In this document: one piece after another, positions 37,652 to 43,914 of the stretch
How positions within the stretch are numbered: the first letter of the stretch is position 1
Layout: every line of letters starts with the position of its first letter
Assembly: GCA_910586345.1 (NCBI GenBank)
Contig: CAJUHC010000008.1
Span: 5,489 to 49,402, forward strand
Direction of reading: 5' to 3'
DNA from: an uncultured Christensenella sp.
GTDB lineage: Bacteria > Bacillota > Clostridia > Christensenellales > Borkfalkiaceae
Length of the DNA: 43,914 nt
The notes under the pieces: generated by a model
Databases searched by the model: none
What the model saw: only the letters and a program-made list of their open reading frames with translations
Told to the model about the DNA's origin: nothing
Made by a program: the position numbers and the translations under genes

Positions 37652-38508
37652 AATTTCTCCTGTTTTCCGCAATTGCATTTCAATAAACTGCGCGTTTTTA
37701 AAGGTATCCCTCTTAAAATAATATTATCAGTCAAATCGTGATTAAATGCGAAATTTATTTTTGAAAGCCTTATCCGCATATCCGCGAACAGACTGTCGAA
37801 GATAAATGTCAACTCTTCATTGTTTTTAATTACAGCTTCGGCTTTGCATTTACAGCCGAACGCGTTGTAAAATACGTTGTATCCGCCCTTTTTTACGTCT
37901 TTATCATAATCGTCCAACGCGTCCGCGAGATACACCCATTTACCCAAATCGTAAAAAAGCGCCTCCGTGTCCGCCGTCGAATATTCTCCGAGCGCATAGG
38001 CGGAAAGTTCTTTCATCATAACCGCTGTAGGCTCGCAAGCCATATCTATGACGGAGCAGTTCTCATTTTCGAGTTCTCTTTGCCGCTGCATTTGCCCGCT
38101 TATTATCCCGACGGCTTTTCCGTGTTTTTTCAAAGCGCGCTTCAAGCCTTTTTTATAAAAATGGCGGAATATTCCTTTTTTGTCTCCGTCTGATTTATCG
38201 TCGCACAATTTATAATACGCAAGCGCGGTGTTTACGCACCCTAATAAAACAGTCGTTTCATCTGTCGACGCGATAGGTCTGCGCTTTATAAAGTGTAAAA
38301 CGCACCTCGCTTTTTTGATTTTCACGTCCTCACGTTTTATATTGTGTATCAGCGCAGACATAAAAGCCATATCGAAAGTCAAAGCCGTCCGCGCTCTCTG
38401 CCCGCATCCCGCGCCGATGCTTTTGCACAAACCGCAGTACAGCGCATTATAAAGCGTTTCGTCTTTTTTGAACAGATACGGCGCGTCGGGCCGGATATAA
38501 CCGAACAT
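37648..38508 (-). CDS. DUF5685-family protein
   Basis: 286 residues, all-helical in appearance, with the DUF5685 start FGYIRPDAPYLF and a Cys motif YCGLCKSIGAGC (24-35). Two aspartate-rich motifs stand about 95 residues apart: DDKSD (103-107, within AYYKLCDDKSDGD) and DALDDYDKD (196-204). Their spacing and local sequence recall the paired motifs of isoprenoid-synthase-fold enzymes, but I cannot show that this family has that fold. A second Cys pair (CNC, 278-280) lies at the C-terminus. Genes of this family occur beside J-like/Cys-tail genes in Clostridia. 12 nt after trpS. Function unknown. Confidence 0.85.
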   Translation of the reverse strand: MFGYIRPDAPYLFKKDETLYNALYCGLCKSIGAGCGQRARTALTFDMAFMSALIHNIKREDVKIKKARCVLHFIKRRPIASTDETTVLLGCVNTALAYYKLCDDKSDGDKKGIFRHFYKKGLKRALKKHGKAVGIISGQMQRQRELENENCSVIDMACEPTAVMMKELSAYALGEYSTADTEALFYDLGKWVYLADALDDYDKDVKKGGYNVFYNAFGCKCKAEAVIKNNEELTFIFDSLFADMRIRLSKINFAFNHDLTDNIILRGIPLKTRSLLKCNCGKQEKL

Positions 38509-38520
38509 TTAAACCTCGTG

Positions 38521-39519
38521 TTAAATTTGATAAAACCCTATTTTTTTGTATACCTTGTTCAACGTCTTGTTCGCGGTATACGACGCGCGCTCCGCGCCCG
38601 TTTTAAGAACCCCGTCAAGATAAGCTTTATCGGAAAGCAATCTTGCCTGTTCGGCCTGTATGGGCGCAAGTTTGTCGGCGACCGCCTCGCCGACCGCGAG
38701 TTTGAATTCGCCGTAACCCAAGCCTTCGAACTCTTTTTCAGCTTCCGATACAGTTTTGCCGGTAAAAACGGCGTAGACGGAAAGCAGATTGCTGACCCCC
38801 GCTTTATTTTCGGGATCGTACTTTATTTCGGAACCGCTGTCTGTAACGGCGCGCTTGAACTTGCGTATAACCGTATCTCTGTCGTCCGTAAGAAAAACGG
38901 AAGAGTTGGGATTTTCTGCGGATTTGGACATCTTTTTCGAAGGTTCCTGCAAATCGTTTATTTTCGCTCCGACTTTCATATAAATTCCTTCGGGAACAGT
39001 GAACGTAGGAGAATATGCGTTATTGAATCTCTGCGCTATATCGCGCGCGATTTCAAGATGCTGCTTCTGGTCGAGTCCGACAGGCACGTAACGCGCCTGA
39101 TAAAGCAGAATATCCGCGGCCATAAGAACGGGATAATCCATAAGCCCCATATTTATATTATCGGCGTGTTTTCGGCTCTTATCCTTAAACTGCGTCATTC
39201 TTTCCATTTCGCCGACGTAAGTAAACGTATTCAGTACCCAGCACAGCTGAGAATGGGCGGGAACGTGCGACTGCACGTACAGTACGCATTTCTCCGGGTC
39301 CGCACCGCAGGCGATATAAAGCGCGGCGAGCGCGGCCGTCTTCTGCCTAAGCTCGGCGGGGTTCTGTCTTACGGTTATCGCGTGCTGGTTGGCTATCGCA
39401 TAATAACAGTCGTATTCATTCTGCAATTCAACGAAATTTTTAACGGCGCCGAGATAGTTGCCTATAGTCAGATTGTTCGTCGGCTGAACCGCCGAATATA
39501 AATTTCTGTTTTCTTCCAT
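38521..39519 (-). CDS. trpS: Tryptophanyl-tRNA synthetase
   Basis: Class I synthetase charging tRNA-Trp. The HIGH equivalent is TIGN in PTNNLTIGNYLGA (about 14-26), and the second signature is KKMSKSAENP. Trp-specific elements MDYPVLMAADILLY and VPVGLDQKQHLEIARDIAQRFN are present. 332 residues is typical. The ATG at 39519 is chosen over a TTG eight codons upstream. GGAG is 14 nt away, somewhat far. No T-box leader is found. It begins the run of closely spaced genes through DUF5685, the Cys-tail genes, rlmD and the oxidoreductase. Confidence 0.96.
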   Translation of the reverse strand: MEENRNLYSAVQPTNNLTIGNYLGAVKNFVELQNEYDCYYAIANQHAITVRQNPAELRQKTAALAALYIACGADPEKCVLYVQSHVPAHSQLCWVLNTFTYVGEMERMTQFKDKSRKHADNINMGLMDYPVLMAADILLYQARYVPVGLDQKQHLEIARDIAQRFNNAYSPTFTVPEGIYMKVGAKINDLQEPSKKMSKSAENPNSSVFLTDDRDTVIRKFKRAVTDSGSEIKYDPENKAGVSNLLSVYAVFTGKTVSEAEKEFEGLGYGEFKLAVGEAVADKLAPIQAEQARLLSDKAYLDGVLKTGAERASYTANKTLNKVYKKIGFYQI

Positions 39520-39542
39520 ATTCTGTAAATTACTCCATATCA

Positions 39543-39571
39543 ATCATACCATAAGCACGCCGAAATTGCAA
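39543..39571 (-). promoter_or_regulatory. Promoter of the trpS operon
   Basis: Minus strand -35 TTGCAA (39571-39566), 17-nt spacer, -10 TATGAT (39548-39543); start near 39536. Confidence 0.7.
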
Positions 39572-39638
39572 AGAAAATTTTGTCGATTAATAGTTATTCA
39601 CGAAACTTAACAAGTATTTACACTTATTATACACAATC

Positions 39639-39665
39639 GCCCCGCGCAATATTTTTGCGCGGGGC
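39639..39665 (-). terminator. Hairpin after thrC
   Basis: An 11-bp perfect stem GCCCCGCGCAA / TTGCGCGGGGC (39639-39649 with 39655-39665). The following minus-strand sequence GATTGTGTATAAT has few U, so termination may be partial. Confidence 0.7.
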
Positions 39666-39677
39666 TTACAAACGCTT

Positions 39678-41165
39678 TTATGAATTTTTTACGAAAGCGA
39701 GAACTTCGTCGAAAAGTTTTCTTCTGTCTGAGGTTTTATTGAAACGAACAGGCTTGTCGCGCAGTTCTTTCAAAGACTTGGGTACAGCCATCGCCGTTGC
39801 GGCGTGCAGCCGCTTAATTCCTTTGAAACTGTCTTTTACGTCGTTGCCCGTAACCGCGTATAAAACGTCCTGCGGGAACTTGTAAGGATTCGCCGTGGAT
39901 ACGATAACCATCTTCGTTTCGTCCTTTTTATTCTTTTCGAACCAGTCGACGGCAACTTTCATAGCACAGCCTGTGTGCGTGTCCATAGTATAACCCGTAT
40001 CCACGAACACGTCGTACATAGCCTCTACGCAGTCCTCTTCGTTTGCAAACCCGCCGTCGAAAGTTTCGGCGATTTTCAATCTTTCGTCTTCGGTTACAGT
40101 ATATCTGCCGTCTTTTTTAAGTTCCGACATTCTCTTAGCCGTAAGCTTGGCGTCCCTGCCCGAAATTTCGAAAAGCAGTCTTTCGAGGTTGGAAGAAATG
40201 AGAATATCCATAGACGGCGAAGTGGTCTTATAGAACTCGCGGTGAACGTCGTAAACTCCCGTCTGTAAAAAGTCCGTGAGTACTTTGTTAAGGTTGGAAG
40301 CGCAGTGCAAACGTCTTATCGGCAATCCCATCTTCTTTGCGTAATACGCCGCGAGTATATTGCCGAAATTTCCAGTAGGAACCGTGAAATCTATTTCCTC
40401 GCCCTGCTCTATCTGATTTGACGAAACCAGATCGAGATAAGCCGAAAAATAATAAGCTATCTGCGGCGCGAGTCTGCCGAAGTTTATCGAATTCGCCGAG
40501 GAAATCAGTACGTTGTTTTCGGCAAGAATTTTATTGTATTCTTCGCTTGAAAAAATTTCCTTAACCGCGGTCTGGCAATCGTCGAAGTTACCCTTTACCG
40601 CTACCACGTTGACGTTTTTGCCTTCCTGCGTACACATTTGAAGTTTCTGCATTTTAGAAACGCCGTCGTTGGGATAGAACACCATAATCTTTATTCCGTC
40701 GGCGTCTTTAAAACCTTCGAGCGCGGCTTTGCCCGTATCGCCGGAAGTCGCGACGAGCACAAGTATTTCCTGAGTTATTCCGCACAAATCGCAGCCCTTT
40801 CTCAAAAGATACGGAAGCAAGGTTAAAGCCATATCTTTGAAAGCGCACGTAGGTCCGTGAAACAGTTCGAGTATGTAAACTCCGTCGTCGAGACGGACGA
40901 GCGGAGCAGGGTCGGTTCCCTCGAATTTCGAATAAGCCGCTTCGCAAGCCGACAGCAGTTCGCTCTCGTCGTACTCGTCGAGATACTTGATAAGTATCTT
41001 CGCCGCGCGTTCGGGGTAACTCATACTCAGCATTTCCCCGAATTCTTTTGCGGTAACTTCGGGAAATTTTTCGGGAACGAACAAACCGCCGTTTGCCGAC
41101 AATCCCTGAACGATAGCCTTAGCGCCCGTTACTTTTTCACCGCCCCTCGTGCTGATAAATTTCAT
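39678..41165 (-). CDS. thrC: Threonine synthase
   Basis: PLP enzyme converting O-phosphohomoserine to threonine. The PLP lysine is Lys110 in FHGPTCAFKDMAL; ATSGDTGKAALEGF binds the phosphate, and SANSINFGRLAPQIAYYF and PTGNFGNILAAYYAKKMGLP are typical of the longer (about 490-residue) class, of which this 495-residue protein is one. N-terminal ANGGLFVPEKFP is diagnostic. ATG at 41165 follows AGAGG. A terminator hairpin ends about 24 nt upstream and no promoter is seen between, so it may depend on read-through from the P-loop gene. Confidence 0.96.
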   Translation of the reverse strand: MKFISTRGGEKVTGAKAIVQGLSANGGLFVPEKFPEVTAKEFGEMLSMSYPERAAKILIKYLDEYDESELLSACEAAYSKFEGTDPAPLVRLDDGVYILELFHGPTCAFKDMALTLLPYLLRKGCDLCGITQEILVLVATSGDTGKAALEGFKDADGIKIMVFYPNDGVSKMQKLQMCTQEGKNVNVVAVKGNFDDCQTAVKEIFSSEEYNKILAENNVLISSANSINFGRLAPQIAYYFSAYLDLVSSNQIEQGEEIDFTVPTGNFGNILAAYYAKKMGLPIRRLHCASNLNKVLTDFLQTGVYDVHREFYKTTSPSMDILISSNLERLLFEISGRDAKLTAKRMSELKKDGRYTVTEDERLKIAETFDGGFANEEDCVEAMYDVFVDTGYTMDTHTGCAMKVAVDWFEKNKKDETKMVIVSTANPYKFPQDVLYAVTGNDVKDSFKGIKRLHAATAMAVPKSLKELRDKPVRFNKTSDRRKLFDEVLAFVKNS

Positions 41166-41188
41166 TTTAACGTCCTCTTAATAAAATT

Positions 41189-41221
41189 AAAGGCAACGCA
41201 AAAAAATTTTGCGCTGCCTTT
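41189..41221 (-). terminator. Terminator between the P-loop gene and thrC
   Basis: AAAGGCAGCGCAAAA pairs with TTTTGCGTTGCCTTT with one mismatch (41189-41203 with 41207-41221) on the minus strand; the tail TAATTTTATT is moderately U-rich. It stands right before the thrC ribosome-binding site. Confidence 0.75.
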
Positions 41222-41239
41222 TTTAAATATGCTTAATTT

Positions 41240-41647
41240 TTATGCGTATTTAGCAACGAAATCGGGTAAATCCTCTTTCGCGCAGCTACAAGTTATTGTT
41301 ATAACTATTCCGTTGTCGTTGGAAATCTTTTCAAGCATATAGAATATGCCGGCCAAGTCTTTAAGTTCCTTACCCGCGATACGGGCAATTCCGTCTATGT
41401 AAATAAATTCGTGGTCGCTATTGCAAGCGGCTACGCCTTTAACGAAACCGCAAAGCGATTCTTCTCCCGCAATAACCCAATCCTTAACGTCGATGAAACG
41501 AATTTCACGCGCAAGGTCGTACATATATCTTTTCGTATCGGTTATAAATACGCTTAAACCCTTAGCATTCTGCGCTTCGGTGTTCGCAGCGTCGATAAGC
41601 TGTTTTGTTTTGCCTGCGCCCTTAGGTCCGTATACGAGTTTAATCAT
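41240..41647 (-). CDS. Small P-loop NTPase of unknown function
   Basis: 135 residues consisting of little more than a mononucleotide-binding fold: Walker A GPKGAGKT (7-14) directly at the N-terminus and Walker B FIYIDG (81-86). No other domain is visible. Length and layout suggest a minimal ATP or GTP-binding protein, possibly related to small RecA/PilT-like ATPases in Clostridia, but I cannot name a family. ATG at 41647 follows AGGAGG and has its own promoter. It lies between aspB and thrC, both amino-acid genes, which need not be meaningful. Confidence 0.75.
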   Translation of the reverse strand: MIKLVYGPKGAGKTKQLIDAANTEAQNAKGLSVFITDTKRYMYDLAREIRFIDVKDWVIAGEESLCGFVKGVAACNSDHEFIYIDGIARIAGKELKDLAGIFYMLEKISNDNGIVITITCSCAKEDLPDFVAKYA

Positions 41648-41688
41648 TGAAAATCCTCCTGTTTCTCTGCATACTTTATGTGTATTCT

Positions 41689-41717
41689 ATTCTACCAAGA
41701 AACATAAAGAATTTCAA
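41689..41717 (-). promoter_or_regulatory. Promoter of the P-loop gene
   Basis: Minus strand -35 TTGAAA (41717-41712), 17-nt spacer, -10 TAGAAT (41694-41689). Confidence 0.7.
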
Positions 41718-41749
41718 TACCTTTTTTAAAATTTTTTAATTTTTTTTAT

Positions 41750-42961
41750 TTACGGCTTAGCAGTGCACTCTTTCGCGAATTCCGCTATTGCGTCGAGTCC
41801 CGTGCACATATCCTCTTCCGACAGCGCGTAGGAAAGCCTGACCGCGTCGTCGTCGCCGAAACATACTCCCGGAGTCGCCGCTACTTTTTTATAAGTCAAG
41901 AGCATATCGGCTACATCCATACTGCCGTGAATTTTTTTACCGTCGTAATACTTGCCGTAAAGATTATCGCAAAGTAACATTACGTAGAACGCACCGTCGG
42001 GTTTTACGTAATCGAGACCGAGAGGTCTCATAGCGTCGAGCTTTTCAAGCATTAATTCGCGTCTTTTTCCGAACGCTTTCAGCATATCGCTCATAGGCTC
42101 CGAATCTCCCTGCAAAGCCGCTATAGCCGCGTACTGAGTCATTGTGTTTACGTTGGACGTGGAGTGACTCTGAAACGACGAAATCGCTTTCGCAAGTTTT
42201 TCCGAACACGCGAGATAACCCAAACGCCAGCCCGTCATCGCATAAGATTTCGAAACGCCGTTTATGACAATCGTATTCTCTTTCATTTTGGCAGAACAAT
42301 TCGCAATCGAAAAGTGCGTTTCACCGCCGTAAATAAGTTTTTCGTAAATCTCGTCGGAAAGAACGGTTAAATCGTATTCCTCGCATACCTCCGCTATGGC
42401 GCGTATCTCTTCCTCGGTATACACTGCGCCGGTAGGATTGCAGGGACTGTTGAAAATAAGCATTTTGGTGCGGGGAGTAATCATATTTTCAATCTGCGCC
42501 GCCGTCACTTTATATCCGTGGCGGGCGGTAGCCATAACGTATACGGGCACTCCCCCGCAACTTTTTACGACTTCGGGATAAGTCAGCCAGTAAGGTTTGG
42601 GTATGAGCACTTCGTCACCCGGGTTGATTGTAGCGAAAATCGCGTTGAAAATAGAGTGCTTCGCGCCGTTTGAAACGATTATTTGCGAAGGGTCGTATTC
42701 GAGATTATTGTCAATTTTCAGCTTTTTTACAATAGCTTTTTTAAGTTTCGGCAGTCCCGCCGCCGCAACGTATTTAGTGTAACCCGCGTCCAAAGCGTCC
42801 TTAGCCGCCTGTACTATATGAGCGGGAGTGTTGAAGTCCGGTTCGCCGACGCCGAAATTAATCACGCGTTCGCCCGCGGCTTTTAACTCGTTAGCCTTAG
42901 CGGATATAGCGAGCGTCATACTCGGCGCAATAGCAGAAACTCTTTCCGATAATTTAATCAT
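41750..42961 (-). CDS. aspB: Pyridoxal-phosphate aminotransferase, aspartate aminotransferase-like (class I)
   Basis: Transaminase moving an amino group between aspartate and 2-oxoglutarate or similar acids. Family motifs: NFGVGEPDFNTP (35-46), YTKYVAAAGLPKLKKA, NSPCNPTGAVY (171-181), SDEIYEKLIY (202-211), the PLP lysine Lys238 in SKSYAMTGWRLGY, and a C-terminal VRLSYALSEE arginine site. 403 residues is typical. ATG at 42961 has AGGAG upstream and a strong promoter at 43000-43028. The exact amino donor is inferred from similarity; other closely related specificities are possible. Confidence 0.92.
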   Translation of the reverse strand: MIKLSERVSAIAPSMTLAISAKANELKAAGERVINFGVGEPDFNTPAHIVQAAKDALDAGYTKYVAAAGLPKLKKAIVKKLKIDNNLEYDPSQIIVSNGAKHSIFNAIFATINPGDEVLIPKPYWLTYPEVVKSCGGVPVYVMATARHGYKVTAAQIENMITPRTKMLIFNSPCNPTGAVYTEEEIRAIAEVCEEYDLTVLSDEIYEKLIYGGETHFSIANCSAKMKENTIVINGVSKSYAMTGWRLGYLACSEKLAKAISSFQSHSTSNVNTMTQYAAIAALQGDSEPMSDMLKAFGKRRELMLEKLDAMRPLGLDYVKPDGAFYVMLLCDNLYGKYYDGKKIHGSMDVADMLLTYKKVAATPGVCFGDDDAVRLSYALSEEDMCTGLDAIAEFAKECTAKP

Positions 42962-42999
42962 TTGACAAATTCTCCTGTGTTGATACGCTTTCGTTTATA

Positions 43000-43028
43000 A
43001 TTATACATAAATTCGCGCGAATTTGCAA
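43000..43028 (-). promoter_or_regulatory. Promoter of aspB
   Basis: Minus strand -35 TTGCAA (43028-43023), 17-nt spacer, perfect -10 TATAAT (43005-43000). Confidence 0.8.
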
Positions 43029-43029
43029 T

Positions 43030-43146
43030 TATTTGAATTAAGAAACTTTTAACGGCTTTCAAAAATAAACACTCCGCGCACCAAAGCGCACTTCCCATAG
43101 GGAATTAAAAAACTAAATTTTTAAAGAGTTGCACTTTCAAGCGAAG
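43030..43146. other. Intergenic stretch without a recognised gene
   Basis: Between the aspB promoter and the GNAT terminator. It contains two short hairpins, GCGC-ACCAAA-GCGC (43077-43090) and TTCCC-ATA-GGGAA (43092-43104 region), and otherwise AT-rich sequence. No open frame with a ribosome-binding site and no clear promoter was found; a small RNA cannot be excluded. Confidence 0.4.
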
Positions 43147-43185
43147 GTAAAATGCTCTCGGACGTTTCGTTCGAGAGCATTTTAC
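43147..43185 (-). terminator. Terminator after the GNAT gene
   Basis: A 14-bp stem GTAAAATGCTCTCG / CGAGAGCATTTTAC (43147-43160 with 43172-43185), 11-nt loop; the minus RNA ends UUUUACC. The 80 nt between it and the GNAT stop are AT-rich and show nothing further. Confidence 0.7.
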
Positions 43186-43263
43186 TATATAAATTTAGAG
43201 CGTTAAATTGAAATTTATCATATCAAGATTGCTTGTTGTTCACTATATATTCCATATTTCATT

Positions 43264-43809
43264 TTACTTGTTTTCTTGTGTAAAATTCGGCTTAAAAAGT
43301 CCGAAAGATAGTTTACGCAAAATTTCTTTATAAGTAACCTCGTCAAAATCTTTCTTGGTTGACAGCACCAAAAAGTCGTCTTTCTTAAACTTAATTATCT
43401 TCTCGGTATTCAAAAAACCATTGCGCGCGTAAAAAGCAATTCTCTTTACGCGCTGCTCGTAATTATCCGCAGTTGTATATAACGGCTCTACGTTTAACGT
43501 GATTTCACAGCCCGCATATTTTTCTTTAACGTCGTTTAATATCGCCGAGCCATACCCACATGAACGCATTTTGTCATTTACGGCAAGATACCAAATAAAC
43601 ACCGTTTTTTTGTTTATAACTGCAAAACAAATGCCGCAAAAATCTTCTCCGTCATAGTAAGACCAAAAATCATAACCGTCTTTTTTTGCCCAATAATTGA
43701 GCAACCACATAGGCATACGTTCGTTTTTAGGAAACGCTCGCTTCATCAAATCTTTTACTTCTTTATAATTTGAGGACTTTTTAATTACCGCTATTCTTCT
43801 CAATTCCAT
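43264..43809 (-). CDS. GNAT-family N-acetyltransferase
   Basis: 181 residues with the acetyl-CoA fold: VFIWYLAVNDKMRSCGYGSAIL (about 70-91), where RSCGYGSA is the pyrophosphate-binding RxxGxG/A motif, and AFYARNGF (about 125-132), the usual C-terminal motif. N- and C-terminal parts are variable. The substrate is unknown. Codon use is more A/T-rich and Lys-rich than its neighbours, so it may have been acquired more recently. ATG at 43809 with weak GGAAAA upstream. The remaining 105 bases to the window edge hold no gene I can support. Confidence 0.87.
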   Translation of the reverse strand: MELRRIAVIKKSSNYKEVKDLMKRAFPKNERMPMWLLNYWAKKDGYDFWSYYDGEDFCGICFAVINKKTVFIWYLAVNDKMRSCGYGSAILNDVKEKYAGCEITLNVEPLYTTADNYEQRVKRIAFYARNGFLNTEKIIKFKKDDFLVLSTKKDFDEVTYKEILRKLSFGLFKPNFTQENK

Positions 43810-43914
43810 AATTTTTTTCCGTTTTAATTACGATTTTGCTATTGATAACAATTCTCCGCTAAATTACTGTTTATCGTAGTTACATTTTCGGCATAGGCGC
43901 ATTGTAAAAGCCGA

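Noticed and set aside
38344..39501. Long plus-strand open frame of 385 codons over trpS and DUF5685
   Set aside because: It is antisense to two confidently assigned genes, has no ribosome-binding site and shows the Arg/Tyr/Phe-rich composition of a shadow frame.
39520..39638. T-box leader for trpS
   Set aside because: No T-box sequence (UGGN) or specifier stem is present, and the leader is only about 17 nt from the predicted start.

Overview
The window looks like a chromosomal stretch from an anaerobic, probably fermentative member of the Bacillota (class Clostridia; I cannot name a genus). The basis is gene content and order: ylxM-ffh, the rpsB-tsf / pyrH-frr-uppS-cdsA / dxr-rseP series, ruvX with a DUF1292 gene, a TPP-controlled thiT, a cytosolic three-subunit [FeFe]-hydrogenase, Rex, and the oxygen-sensitive class III ribonucleotide reductase. 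GC content is moderate and most promoters are clean sigma-A types. Nearly all genes lie on the minus strand. I found no tRNA, rRNA, CRISPR array, transposase or phage gene.

Layout. 1-2.4 kb: ffh (cut by the window edge) with ylxM, then on the plus strand a small orphan gene and a MarR regulator. 2.4-4.5 kb: a CPA2 antiporter, and divergent from it a strong promoter driving a roughly 0.4-kb transcript that carries only tiny reading frames with strong ribosome-binding sites. 4.5-6.3 kb: a YfbR-like HD phosphohydrolase back to back with a TPP riboswitch (very large P3 arm), attenuator terminator and thiT. 6.3-13.5 kb: the conserved translation, isoprenoid and phospholipid cluster. 13.7-16.4 kb: an unknown gene facing an XRE regulator across twin operator-like sites, two paralogous small lipoproteins, DUF1292 and ruvX, and a small membrane protein. 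16.4-20.8 kb: a 68-bp tandem repeat and hydC-hydB-hydA. 21-25.3 kb: a large lipoprotein, an NSS-family transporter and a small membrane protein. 25.3-30.2 kb: glucokinase-rex, and nrdD-nrdG-dut behind two NrdR boxes. 30.3-33.7 kb: MFS transporter, HNH protein, glycerol kinase. 33.5-39.5 kb: a tight run from trpS through four uncharacterised genes (DUF5685, two paralogous TPR proteins with cysteine-packed tails, a membrane protein) to rlmD and a Gfo/Idh/MocA oxidoreductase. 39.7-43.9 kb: thrC, a small P-loop protein, an aspartate aminotransferase-like gene and a GNAT acetyltransferase.

How the parts fit: hydrogenase, Rex and class III RNR point to redox balancing by H2 formation and anaerobic dNTP supply, with dut beside the reductase. 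Thiamine appears to be salvaged through ThiT under TPP control. The least explained parts are the micro-ORF transcript at about 3.98-4.38 kb, the DUF5685/cysteine-tail cluster at 36.1-38.5 kb, and five genes lacking a Shine-Dalgarno whose -10 box sits 5-8 nt before the start codon, suggesting leaderless mRNAs.
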